A program made the translations under genes and the position numbers. From Candidatus Pacearchaeota archaeon (GTDB taxonomy: Archaea > Nanobdellota > Nanobdellia > Pacearchaeales > GW2011-AR1), in assembly GCA_016186375.1 (NCBI GenBank), contig JACPLS010000029.1, positions 7,633-28,780 on the forward strand: a DNA stretch of 21,148 nt, given 5' to 3'. Below the pieces are notes generated by a model, which saw only the letters and a list, made by a program, of their open reading frames with translations, ran no database searches and was not told the origin of the DNA. Positions 1 through 6,942 of the stretch are shown one piece after another; position 1 is the stretch's first letter; each line of letters opens with the position of its first letter.

Positions 1-447
1 ACTATCTCCAAGTAAGACAAATGTTCTATATTTTCTTTTATTTAATTTCGCTGCGATAGCCATTCCTATACCAACAGATAATCCTTGTCCCAAAGAGCCT
101 GTTGCAACTTTCACCCAACCATCAAATGGAATAGGATGTCCCTCTAGATTACTAGAAAGTTTTCTATAAGATAGCAAAGCATCTTTTATGCATCCTGCCC
201 TCCATAGAGCAGCATAATAAATAGCAGCGGCATGCCCCTTACTTAATATAAACTCGTCATTTTCAGAATTTTTTGCATTTAGAGGATCAAAACGCATTTC
301 ATGAAAAAATAAGGCAGCCACTAAATCAGCACACGATAGGCAAGATGTGGGATGTCCACTGCCAGCTTCCGTCGTCATTCTTAGCGAATCAGCACGAAGA
401 ATATTTGTTATATTTCTAAGGTAATTAACCTCTTTTTGAAGAGCCAT
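1..447 (-). CDS. Transketolase, N-terminal (ThDP-binding) part, cut by window edge
   Basis: The first 149 codons are present; the gene continues beyond base 1. The protein is expected to bind thiamine diphosphate and act in the non-oxidative pentose phosphate pathway in the cytosol. Visible family motifs are TTEAGSGHPTSCLS near residues 25-38, a conserved SKGHAAAIYYAAL segment near residues 69-81, LEGHP near 101-105, and TGSLGQGLSVGIGMA near 116-130, ending in LLGDS at the cofactor-binding GDG-type region. Archaea often split transketolase into two subunits; whether that is so here cannot be seen because the rest is outside the window. The start is the first ATG of the open frame. A TATA-like stretch lies near 505-512, with a purine-rich tract upstream of the start. 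No gene precedes it on this strand within about 145 bases. Confidence 0.9.
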   Translation of the reverse strand, partial: MALQKEVNYLRNITNILRADSLRMTTEAGSGHPTSCLSCADLVAALFFHEMRFDPLNAKNSENDEFILSKGHAAAIYYAALWRAGCIKDALLSYRKLSSNLEGHPIPFDGWVKVATGSLGQGLSVGIGMAIAAKLNKRKYRTFVLLGDS

Positions 448-593
448 TTTATCTTTTTGCTTTTCGTTCCCCCTTATTTACTTATTATTTTAGTATTAAG
501 AAGTATAAAAAGGTTGGTTTTTCATAATTACAAAAGTTATTAATAAAACATTCAATATGTAAAGACAATTTCTATCACAATAATATTTAATAA

Positions 594-1034
594 TTAATGG
601 CTATGGATATGGGCATGATCATGGCCATGAGGATGATTGTGTTCCAAAGCCCCGAACTCATCCATAATATCTCTAAGACCTTTATTATAAAGTTCAAGTC
701 GTTCCATTAGGTAAGCGCGAGCTTGTGAAAGTTTTTTTATCTGTTCTTCTACAATCTTCCTCGTTTCATCAATGCCTTTTTTAATAAGTACATTAGTTCC
801 AACATGAACAAGAATTTTTTCTTCCGCTAGTTGCGATTTAATGTAAAGACCCTTACCCAATGCAGAATATGATTCATTACCCTTTCCTTTTTCAAGAGAT
901 GAAAGATTATTATAAATATTATCGAGCTCCATAATCTCCTTCTCGAAATATTCAATTTGTTGGGCAATTTCCTGGGAATTTTTTTCCAAATAAGAAGCCT
1001 GCATTAACAGTTCTTGTTCTCGTTGTTTGTCCAT
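594..1034 (-). CDS. pfdA: Prefoldin alpha subunit with a His-rich C-terminal tail
   Basis: 146 residues. Prefoldin is a hexameric cytosolic co-chaperone (two alpha, four beta) that holds unfolded proteins for the thermosome. The sequence has the expected form: an N-terminal coiled coil (about residues 1-50), a central hairpin region containing YSALGKGLYIKSQL and ILVHVGTNVLIKK (about 56-86), and a C-terminal coiled coil (about 87-125). The unusual part is the last 15 residues, HNHPHGHDHAHIHSH, with eight histidines, which suggests metal binding. That tail is not part of the prefoldin fold as I know it. A TATA-like box at 1058-1064 lies 27 bases upstream of the ATG, so the transcript is probably leaderless. 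The beta subunit is not in this window. Confidence 0.85.
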   Translation of the reverse strand: MDKQREQELLMQASYLEKNSQEIAQQIEYFEKEIMELDNIYNNLSSLEKGKGNESYSALGKGLYIKSQLAEEKILVHVGTNVLIKKGIDETRKIVEEQIKKLSQARAYLMERLELYNKGLRDIMDEFGALEHNHPHGHDHAHIHSH

Positions 1035-1057
1035 ATCTATTTTAGGGAAAATAGAGG

Positions 1058-1064
1058 TTTTAAA
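1058..1064 (-). promoter_or_regulatory. TATA-like box for prefoldin alpha
   Basis: TTTAAAA on the minus strand, centred about 27 bases before the ATG at 1034. This spacing matches archaeal leaderless transcripts. It sits between the MNT stop at 1071 and this gene, so the gene need not depend on HEPN/MNT transcription. Confidence 0.45.
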
Positions 1065-1070
1065 TGTTTT

Positions 1071-1385
1071 TTATTTAATTATTATACCATTCCTCAATGC
1101 TTCTCTTACTATTGTAATCTGTTTCGCTAATTTTTTGTATTCTTCTAATGAATAGCATAAAAAGTCTACGGGAAGATCTAGCTCCCATTCAATGTAAAGG
1201 GGAGGAGCCCTTTCTAAATTACTCTTCCCTTTAAAATCTCCAACTAATATTATATCAACATCACCATCTTCTTTGTATACCTTACTAGTCCTTGAACCAA
1301 AAAGTATCATTTTCTCTATTTTATATTTTTTTTCTATTCTTTTCTTAAACAATTTTAATTTATCTATAAGTTCTTTTCTATCCAT
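1071..1385 (-). CDS. MNT-type minimal nucleotidyltransferase of a HEPN/MNT pair
   Basis: 104 residues, the usual size for a minimal nucleotidyltransferase. The polymerase-beta-like signature is visible: LFGSR at residues 28-32, followed by DGDVDII at 40-46, with D42 and D44 as likely metal ligands. A third acidic ligand is expected in the strand containing ELDLPVDFL. In characterised HEPN/MNT systems the MNT protein modifies the HEPN toxin with AMP and neutralises it; that role is inferred here from the pairing only. The start codon lies inside the end of the upstream HEPN gene (22-base overlap), so the two are co-transcribed and probably translationally coupled. The alternative is a housekeeping nucleotidyltransferase with no toxin partner. 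Confidence 0.88.
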   Translation of the reverse strand: MDRKELIDKLKLFKKRIEKKYKIEKMILFGSRTSKVYKEDGDVDIILVGDFKGKSNLERAPPLYIEWELDLPVDFLCYSLEEYKKLAKQITIVREALRNGIIIK

Positions 1386-1723
1386 GAGATAACTTCCTCC
1401 GAAAGTTTGACTATTTCTCTTACTTCTACTTCTGAATATGCTTTCGGTACATCTGGGTATCTTGTATCAATATAAGAAGGGTTAATTTTACTACATTTTA
1501 TCTTTATATCTTCTGGAGCATCCAATTTTTTCGCTAATAATACTAAATCATGAGTCTTTATTAGAAAACTTTTTTTCTCAATAATAAGTGCTTTTAGAGA
1601 CTTTTCCACTGCCTGATGTGCTTGAAAACAAGCCCATTCATAATCTCTTGAATTAAAGCTATTATTCGCTGCTCGAATGTCTTTTTTTACTTGTTCTAAC
1701 CATTTTTCTGTTTCAGATTTCAT
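1364..1723 (-). CDS. HEPN-domain protein, partner of the MNT gene
   Basis: 119 residues, a four-helix HEPN domain of the PF05168 type. Typical features are WLEQVKKDIRAA at 9-20, FQAHQAVEKSLKAL at 33-46, a KTHDLVLLAKKL segment at 56-67 and a DTRYPD motif near 86-91. In toxin-type HEPN proteins the RNase site is an R-x4-6-H motif; I cannot find one here (the nearest arginine and histidine are ten positions apart), so RNase activity is doubtful. First gene of a two-gene unit, overlapping the MNT gene by 22 bases. A TATA-like box at 1748-1755 is about 28 bases upstream, suggesting a leaderless mRNA. Pair function (toxin-antitoxin or another nucleotide-modifying role) is inferred. Confidence 0.88.
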   Translation of the reverse strand: MKSETEKWLEQVKKDIRAANNSFNSRDYEWACFQAHQAVEKSLKALIIEKKSFLIKTHDLVLLAKKLDAPEDIKIKCSKINPSYIDTRYPDVPKAYSEVEVREIVKLSEEVISWIEKNL

Positions 1724-1747
1724 ATTAAATTAATATACTTAATACTA

Positions 1748-1755
1748 TATTTAAA
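1748..1755 (-). promoter_or_regulatory. TATA-like box for HEPN/MNT pair
   Basis: TTTAAATA on the minus strand, about 28 bases before the HEPN start at 1723. It is back-to-back with the promoter of the + strand gene starting at 1899. Confidence 0.45.
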
Positions 1756-1798
1756 TCTTCATTTTTCATATATTTAATTTCAAAATACTCTTTCGAAA

Positions 1799-1813
1799 GG
1801 TATATATATAAAT
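1799..1813 (+). promoter_or_regulatory. TATA-like box for the membrane-anchored protein at 1899
   Basis: An alternating TA stretch about 90-100 bases before the start. Transcription from here would begin near 1830 and give a 5' leader of about 70 bases, unlike the leaderless genes around it. Confidence 0.4.
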
Positions 1814-1839
1814 CCCTTTACTTTATAAGTTTATATTAA

Positions 1840-1864
1840 AATTTGAAGCTTTCAACTTCAAATT
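1840..1864 (+). promoter_or_regulatory. Perfect 9-bp hairpin in the 5' leader
   Basis: AATTTGAAG at 1840-1848 and CTTCAAATT at 1856-1864 are exact inverted repeats around a 7-base loop. The hairpin lies between the predicted transcription start and the Shine-Dalgarno site (GGATGTGAT, 1887-1895). It could be a leader structure or a protein-binding palindrome. Confidence 0.45.
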
Positions 1865-1898
1865 GATAAATATGAAAAAGATGAAAGGATGTGATAAA

Positions 1899-2507
1899 AT
1901 GGATAGAAAAACATTGACTGCAGTTATTGTTACAGCTCTTGTAGTTGCTGTCTTGGCTTCTGTGATAACGGTGAAATTGACTGGAAATGCTGTCTTTGGG
2001 ATAAAGACAACAGCAAAGAAAACCACTTATTATACAAAGGATGAGATTGATACAATGATTAGTTTTATTTATACTAAGAGAGAAGTTGATAAGTTACAAA
2101 ATGACCTTTTTAGTAATCCGAGTGGAATAAATGTTACAAAGGTAAAAACTGGAAGAGATGCTTTAAATTATCAGTTTCGGGGAGACCTAGATAGTGAATC
2201 ATTGGGTTTTACTAAGATTAATACCGAAGATTCTTGGATTAATTTTGTAGACAGAACATCAATTAGTTTAGAAGATATTTGGAATCTTAATTCTGAAGAA
2301 AGAACTCAGTTCTACCTTAGAAAAGATGAACTAAGTTTAGAAAGAGCCAGTACCGGACCTTTTAGCATGTCTGGTATTTTAAATTATGATTCAAAAACTA
2401 GACTAAACCCAAGAGGATTATCTTTTAGTTGGATAGATGGTGGAAAGAAGTATTCATTTAATTGTAAACCAGATAAAACCGGAGTATTTAAGTGTCTTCC
2501 ATTATGA
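1899..2507 (+). CDS. Small exported, N-terminally anchored protein of unknown function
   Basis: 202 residues. The ATG at 1899 is chosen because GGATGTGAT at 1887-1895 matches the ideal Shine-Dalgarno GGAGGTGAT at eight of nine bases with correct spacing; the open frame extends 36 bases upstream to a TTG. The protein starts with one hydrophobic segment (about residues 5-27), then LTGNAVFG, then two tandem YTK-type repeats (YYTKDEIDTM and IYTKREVDKL) predicted to be helical, and a C-terminal part with two cysteines (NCKP, FKCLPL) that may form a disulfide. It is likely anchored by the N-terminal helix with the rest outside the cell. I do not recognise a family. Similar YTK-E-[IV]-D repeats occur in coiled-coil fibre proteins, which is only a resemblance. 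Confidence 0.75.
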   Translation: MDRKTLTAVIVTALVVAVLASVITVKLTGNAVFGIKTTAKKTTYYTKDEIDTMISFIYTKREVDKLQNDLFSNPSGINVTKVKTGRDALNYQFRGDLDSESLGFTKINTEDSWINFVDRTSISLEDIWNLNSEERTQFYLRKDELSLERASTGPFSMSGILNYDSKTRLNPRGLSFSWIDGGKKYSFNCKPDKTGVFKCLPL

Positions 2508-2526
2508 TAAAATATACTTTATAATT

Positions 2527-3054
2527 TTATTTTTTTATTTCCCAAACCTCTAAAGTCTCAAAGAAAAAACTTTTTGAATTTAATACATTGTATTTAAATG
2601 ATAACTTTTTTAATAAAGAAAATATTTTTTCTTTTGGAGTTAACGATGATATAATCAGTAATACTACACCATCTCTTTCCAAATGACTTGAAACTTGTTC
2701 TAAAAATCTAAGAAGTATTTCATCACCCTTTTTTCCCCCAGTAGTTGTTTTCCTGCTCTCCAAATCCTCGCTCTTATCTTTAGGAAGATATGGGGGGTTA
2801 AAGATTATTAAATCGAAATTGCCAATAATATTAGAGAATAGGTCAGATTGAATAAATTTTATTCCTTTATTTTTTAAGTGTTTAATCACATTTATATCAA
2901 TATCACTGGCAATTACCTCTTTTGCTCCGGCCTTAAGAGCAGTTTCAGCCTGAATACTTGTTCCTGTTCCAATATCTAAGACTTTTTTATTCTTCGCATA
3001 TTTTTCCACTTGCCTTGCCAATAAAAAAGAATCTTCTCTCGGTTGATAAATCAT
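2527..3054 (-). CDS. HemK/PrmC-like protein (glutamine) methyltransferase
   Basis: 175 residues, matching short archaeal/eukaryal HemK2-type enzymes that lack the long N-terminal domain of bacterial PrmC. It has a class I SAM-binding motif VLDIGTGTS at residues 25-33, an acidic second strand ending ASDID at 49-53, and the diagnostic NPPYLP at 86-91, which binds the substrate glutamine or adenine amide/amine. N-terminal YQPREDSFLLA at 3-13 is also typical of the family. In archaea and eukaryotes this family methylates the GGQ glutamine of release factor aRF1/eRF1, usually with Trm112; that substrate is inferred. A TATA-like ATTTAATA stretch lies about 25-30 bases upstream, suggesting a leaderless transcript. 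Confidence 0.85.
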   Translation of the reverse strand: MIYQPREDSFLLARQVEKYAKNKKVLDIGTGTSIQAETALKAGAKEVIASDIDINVIKHLKNKGIKFIQSDLFSNIIGNFDLIIFNPPYLPKDKSEDLESRKTTTGGKKGDEILLRFLEQVSSHLERDGVVLLIISSLTPKEKIFSLLKKLSFKYNVLNSKSFFFETLEVWEIKK

Positions 3055-3184
3055 TTCTCTTTATCTCAATGAAGATTATTAAATATTCTCTTAAAAATAC
3101 ATTATTCAATCGCCTTATTATAGTAGTAACAAAAAAGAAAGATTTATATACTATTAATTCGCCTTTAAATAAAGTGAATTACAA

Positions 3185-3649
3185 ATGGATTATATACATT
3201 CAGAATATAAAGTAGCAATATTATTTGCTGTAAATCATCTCAAAGAAGAAAGCGCCCCGTCAAGTATAGGTTATAATGATATGGCTCTTATGATAGCTTA
3301 CGGTGAATCTAGCGAATATGGAATACCAACTGTCAATTCAGATATGATTTCTAGGTTCTTACTAAAACACCAAGCGGTTCCAATTAATGCAAGAATGCTA
3401 CCACAAACAGTTAAAATATATTTAGAAAAGCTAGCAACTGAAAATTTAATCGATAGAGAAATAAATGATGGAGATTATAGAATGCGTAATGACACTAGCA
3501 CAATTCTTGTTAGATCTACAGATTTGTTAAAATCATCTGATATTGATAAGACTTTATTCCATGGTTTTAGAGTGTATTCTGCTTGGGAAATTTACAAACA
3601 AATAACAAGTCAGAAATTTGAACATGGAAATTTATCATTCAATCATTAA
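3185..3649 (+). CDS. Unknown protein with a possible winged-helix segment
   Basis: 154 residues with no signal peptide or membrane segment, so probably cytosolic. I do not recognise a family. The middle part, with a helix-rich segment followed by LEKLATENLIDREI and a short GDYRMR strand-like turn (about residues 80-100), resembles a recognition helix plus wing, so a DNA-binding role is possible but weakly supported. The ATG at 3185 is the first in frame. A TATA-like TTTATATA at about 3142-3149 lies 35-40 bases upstream, and a second, TTTAAATA, at about 3163-3171; no clear Shine-Dalgarno is present. It stands alone between a minus-strand methyltransferase and the minus-strand RNase J unit. Confidence 0.65.
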   Translation: MDYIHSEYKVAILFAVNHLKEESAPSSIGYNDMALMIAYGESSEYGIPTVNSDMISRFLLKHQAVPINARMLPQTVKIYLEKLATENLIDREINDGDYRMRNDTSTILVRSTDLLKSSDIDKTLFHGFRVYSAWEIYKQITSQKFEHGNLSFNH

Positions 3650-3664
3650 ACACTAAAATTTTTT

Positions 3665-4207
3665 TTAACTCTGTCCAAACAACCCAAGAATATTTTCCTT
3701 GAAAAGTATTACAGTGATAATAGCTCCAATAAGCAATAGAAGAAGGATTATCAGGACAATTACTTTTTTCTTTTTCGGATTCTTTTGTTTTTGAACAGGA
3801 CTGTAAGAATAAGAACTGTCTGATGATGAAGATTTTTGTTGTTGAGATTGTTGTGCCTGTTGAGAAAAAGAAGAGCCAAAAGGTGAGGTATATGTATTTG
3901 AAGGAGAAAAAATATTCTGAGATGATTGAGAAGGTGATTGCTGCCCTTGGCTTGGTAAAGAATTAAATTGTTGTTGAGAAGGTTGTTGAATTTGTGGAGT
4001 GTTTTGATTTTGAAAAGCGGCAGGTTTTGTATTTGAACTAGAAGAAGTTTGTGAAGTTATGTTACTTGCTCCATAACCAAGAGCATTTGCAGCTTCTTTA
4101 ACTTCAACAGGATTATATCCAGCATTTACAAAGGTTTTAATTGCTTCATCTAGAGAATTACCTCTTTCAATAGCATTCTTCAATCCAGATTGTATTTCGT
4201 CTATCAT
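3665..4207 (-). CDS. Tail-anchored Gln/Ser-rich membrane protein coupled to RNase J
   Basis: 180 residues in three parts: a short helical domain (1-45) containing AIERGNSLDEAIKTFVNAGYNP and a following helix, which looks like a small three-helix bundle; a long low-complexity linker (about 48-140) rich in Q, S, P and N; and a KKKK cluster followed by a single hydrophobic helix (about 149-169) with a short tail. The topology suggests a cytosolic N-terminus and a C-terminal membrane anchor. Its ATG overlaps the RNase J stop codon (ATGA), so it is translated from the same mRNA. A role in tethering RNase J or RNA to the membrane is speculation from this coupling. I recognise no named family; the sequence above 20 residues is described here only in part. 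Confidence 0.8.
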   Translation of the reverse strand: MIDEIQSGLKNAIERGNSLDEAIKTFVNAGYNPVEVKEAANALGYGASNITSQTSSSSNTKPAAFQNQNTPQIQQPSQQQFNSLPSQGQQSPSQSSQNIFSPSNTYTSPFGSSFSQQAQQSQQQKSSSSDSSYSYSPVQKQKNPKKKKVIVLIILLLLLIGAIITVILFKENILGLFGQS

Positions 4208-5547
4208 GTTAAGTTGAGCATTTGTCCATTTTGTAATATATGGACAGTTTTATTTAATTTAAATCCCATTTCAACAGCCAATGAAGCACCCGCAGTTAAT
4301 TTTCTAACATCTCCATGTGAAGGAATTACGTGTTCGGGCTTTAATAAGTTAATTAAATCTCTTAGGTCTTCCCTTCCACCATGCCCACTTGTATGTACAT
4401 TATCAAATATTCTTACATGATGTTTTTTCAATCTCTTTTCTAATTGTTGCCTATTTTCCTCATTTATCGGAGTAGGAATAGTTTTTGAAGAGAATATAAT
4501 GTGATCATTTTTATTTAGATGTAATGGAAGTTGATGGCGAGCGATACGGTCTAATACAGATCCTGGTTCTCCCTGATGGCCTGTACAAACTAAAATATAT
4601 TTATCTCTATTTTTATTAATTTTTTTAAGCATGTTTTGAACCTGGTTTCTGTAACTAACCATTTGTATTTCTCTTAAAAAGGATAACTTACATGTCCTAT
4701 GAGCAGCTGTTACATATTTAATTAAACTTCTTCCAACAAAAACAACCTCTCTATTTAGTTTCTTTCCAAATTCACTGATAGTCTTTAACCTAGCAATATG
4801 CGATGAAAAAGTAGTAATAATAATCCCTGATTTTCTATTTTCTGTCGTAAATAAAACATCTTCTAATAATCCGCGCGCTATCTTTTCAGAAGGAGTCTTT
4901 CTATCATCTGGAGCATATAAACAATCAACTATTAAAGCTTTAATTCCTATTTTAGATAATTCCCGCAATCGAGTATAATTAGGTTTATCTCCTAAGACAG
5001 GAGTATTATCTAGTTTGTAATCGTTTGCATACATTATTATCCCCTGATTAGTATGAACAGCTATTATAGCACATTGCAAAGTCGAATGAGTGATATTGAT
5101 AAATTCAATTTTATAATTATTGTTACGTCCTTTAACATTGTATGAGTTGTTTAACTGAACAGGAACAATTCTATTCGTAATCCTTTGATTAGAATCCTCC
5201 ATTAAAACTTTTAACACCTCCATAGTATATGGTGTTCCAAGGACTGGAACTGAATATCTTGGTGCTATATACGGAACCCCTCCTACGTGGTCTAAATGAG
5301 CATGAGAAATTAACAAAGCCCGAGCTTTTTGCCTAAGCCCATGTTTTTCAAGATAAATATCGTCTGGTAAAGCTCCAAGGCTGCGCATTCCTTTTTCTGT
5401 AGGTATGCGCTCTTTTTCTGAAACTCCGACAATTGCCGGCAGAAAAAGTCCTGCATCAAACAATATGACATCTTCATCAACTTCTAAAGCAGTCATATTT
5501 TTTCCAACTTCATTATAACCGCCAACTGTGTGTATTTTAATCACCAT
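4204..5547 (-). CDS. rnj: Archaeal RNase J (metallo-beta-lactamase/beta-CASP ribonuclease)
   Basis: 447 residues, the typical size of archaeal RNase J. These enzymes are two-metal 5'-3' exoribonucleases, some also endonucleolytic, acting in mRNA decay and rRNA processing. Motif II is H82-A-H84-L-D86-H87 in LLISHAHLDHVGG. The motif III region contains THSTLQCAIIAVHT, motif IV is YANDYKLD, and the beta-CASP part ends with VCTGHQGEPGSVLDR, the serine/threonine-rich SSKTIPTPINE and the C-terminal HTSGHGGREDL plus PSHGD motifs. These cover the catalytic set. First gene of a two-gene unit; the stop overlaps the next start by ATGA. The TATA-like TATTTAAAT at 5584-5592 and the purine-rich AAGGAAAG before the ATG suggest a short leader of about 15 bases. 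Confidence 0.93.
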   Translation of the reverse strand: MVIKIHTVGGYNEVGKNMTALEVDEDVILFDAGLFLPAIVGVSEKERIPTEKGMRSLGALPDDIYLEKHGLRQKARALLISHAHLDHVGGVPYIAPRYSVPVLGTPYTMEVLKVLMEDSNQRITNRIVPVQLNNSYNVKGRNNNYKIEFINITHSTLQCAIIAVHTNQGIIMYANDYKLDNTPVLGDKPNYTRLRELSKIGIKALIVDCLYAPDDRKTPSEKIARGLLEDVLFTTENRKSGIIITTFSSHIARLKTISEFGKKLNREVVFVGRSLIKYVTAAHRTCKLSFLREIQMVSYRNQVQNMLKKINKNRDKYILVCTGHQGEPGSVLDRIARHQLPLHLNKNDHIIFSSKTIPTPINEENRQQLEKRLKKHHVRIFDNVHTSGHGGREDLRDLINLLKPEHVIPSHGDVRKLTAGASLAVEMGFKLNKTVHILQNGQMLNLT

Positions 5548-5583
5548 TTTCTTTCCTTATCTTAGAATGTAATAGAAAAGGGC

Positions 5584-5592
5584 ATTTAAATA
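5584..5592 (-). promoter_or_regulatory. TATA-like box for the RNase J unit
   Basis: TATTTAAAT on the minus strand, centred about 41 bases before the ATG at 5547. This predicts a leader of about 15 bases that includes AAGGAAAG as a weak ribosome-binding site. Confidence 0.45.
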
Positions 5593-5705
5593 GGTTTTTG
5601 TAAACAAAAAACTTTAATAAATATTATATGAATATCATTTTTTCGAAATTAAAGTTTATTTTACAACACTTGATATTAGATCAAAACCTAATATTATCAA
5701 TAGAT

Positions 5706-5714
5706 AAATATATA
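5706..5714 (+). promoter_or_regulatory. TATA-like box for the HtrA-like protease
   Basis: AAATATATAA region centred about 28 bases before the ATG at 5738, so the mRNA is probably leaderless. Confidence 0.45.
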
Positions 5715-5737
5715 ACCTTATTTTAATATATTAAAAC

Positions 5738-6619
5738 ATGGATCAAAAAATACTTCATGAAAAACATCAAAGACATAGAAACGTTCTATACTTTCTTGTT
5801 ATAATTCTACTTGTTTTGCAAACAGTTTCATTTATATCTTTAAGCGGCCAAATTACAAAACTGAGTAATCAACAAGAAATTCAAAGAAATGCAAATAACA
5901 AAGCCATAGAAAATATAAGCCAATATTTTTCTGACACCATATATGAAAATAATGCTTTGAATCAACAATCAATAAATGAATTAGCCCTTGCATTATCAAA
6001 ACAAGAATCTAGTTTAACAAAGGAAATTTCTTTATTAAAATCATCCAGTGGAGACTTTTCAGGAATTATAGAAGATGTCGTTAAAGGAGTAGTTAGCGTT
6101 GGTACTGATAAAGCTATGGGGAGTGGCTTTGTAATAACACAAGATGGCTATATTGTGACAAATCAACACGTAATTGCAGGAGCCAAGAAAATAGCAATTC
6201 TTACATATGACAAGCAGGTTGTCTCTGCTAAATTAATAGGATACGATCTTAATAGAGATATAGCTCTGCTAAAAGCTGACGGCAGTTATAATGCTCTGGA
6301 ATTTGGAAATTCTGATAATGTTCAGCCAGGGAGAAAAGTAATTGCGATAGGCAACCCCCTTGGCTTATCTTTTACAGTTACCCAGGGAATAGTATCTGCT
6401 ATTAATAGGGAAGGCCCAAACGGATTGGAGGAATACATTCAAACAGATGTTTCTCTTAATCCAGGGAATTCCGGAGGACCATTGATCGATGTAGGAGGTC
6501 AAGTTATAGGAGTCAACAATTTTAAGGTTGGAGGAGCTGAAAGCCTTGGCTTTGCACTCGAAATTAATGTTGCCAAGGATGTTGTAAATAAAATAGCGAA
6601 TGCCACAATTGTGAATTAA
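5738..6619 (+). CDS. Membrane-anchored HtrA/DegP-like serine protease without PDZ domain
   Basis: 293 residues. A basic N-terminus is followed by one transmembrane helix (about 16-36), a predicted coiled coil (about 38-103) and a trypsin-like S1C protease domain (about 108-290). The catalytic triad is visible: H144 in TNQHVIAG, D174 in NRDIALLK and S245 in NPGNSGGPL. HtrA proteases degrade or refold damaged exported proteins. Here the protein stops right after the protease domain; the usual one or two PDZ domains are absent. The coiled coil may take over oligomerisation, which is inference. The protease is probably on the outer face of the membrane. Signals of its own leaderless promoter are present, and it is not in an operon. 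Confidence 0.92.
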   Translation: MDQKILHEKHQRHRNVLYFLVIILLVLQTVSFISLSGQITKLSNQQEIQRNANNKAIENISQYFSDTIYENNALNQQSINELALALSKQESSLTKEISLLKSSSGDFSGIIEDVVKGVVSVGTDKAMGSGFVITQDGYIVTNQHVIAGAKKIAILTYDKQVVSAKLIGYDLNRDIALLKADGSYNALEFGNSDNVQPGRKVIAIGNPLGLSFTVTQGIVSAINREGPNGLEEYIQTDVSLNPGNSGGPLIDVGGQVIGVNNFKVGGAESLGFALEINVAKDVVNKIANATIVN

Positions 6620-6766
6620 TAACTTATATAAACTACTATAAAATCAGGTAAATATCAATATTCAACTATTTTCACAAAAATATCTATGTCATCAAATGCT
6701 TGATAAGATCATGGCAGATCCATTTATTGAACAATATAGTATTAATAAATTTTATAAATCAAAACT
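6620..6766. other. Intergenic stretch with no supported gene
   Basis: AT-rich. It contains a TATA-like sequence near 6623-6631 and a 24-codon open frame at 6696-6770 (+) starting MLDKIMADPF. This is too short to call, and I see no ribosome-binding site. Confidence 0.4.
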
Positions 6767-6942
6767 CTAAACCAATATTTTTTGGCTAACAATTTCGCCA
6801 TTTATATTCTTAGCCACAATTTTTATTTCAAAATTTTTATTTATAGGTAATTTTATATTCAAAGAAAATTTTTTACAAAATGAACATATTGATGTTCCAA
6901 TTTAATCTCTGTATTATCTTCTGCCCATCCATCTTCTATATC
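6767..6942 (-). pseudogene. Frameshifted remnant of a beta-sandwich (Ig-like) domain
   Basis: Two adjacent minus-strand frames look protein-like and join into one strand-rich domain. Frame one, from 6942, reads DIEDGWAEDNTEIKL; frame two, from 6901 to the stop at 6767, begins IGTSICSFCKKFSLN, continues with KLPINKNFEIKIVAKN and ends GEIVSQKILV. A one-base shift near 6900 links them. The alternating hydrophobic pattern and the NGE turn are typical of the last strands of Ig/cadherin-like domains. The first part overlaps the last codons of the giant surface protein in another frame, and a stop precedes it, so it cannot simply be that protein's missing end. It is best explained as a decayed fragment of another surface-protein gene. 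The join is inferred. Confidence 0.4.

Noticed and set aside
6696..6770. A 24-codon frame on the + strand starting MLDKIMADPF.
   Set aside because: Too short, no ribosome-binding site, and it overlaps the end of the relic on the other strand.
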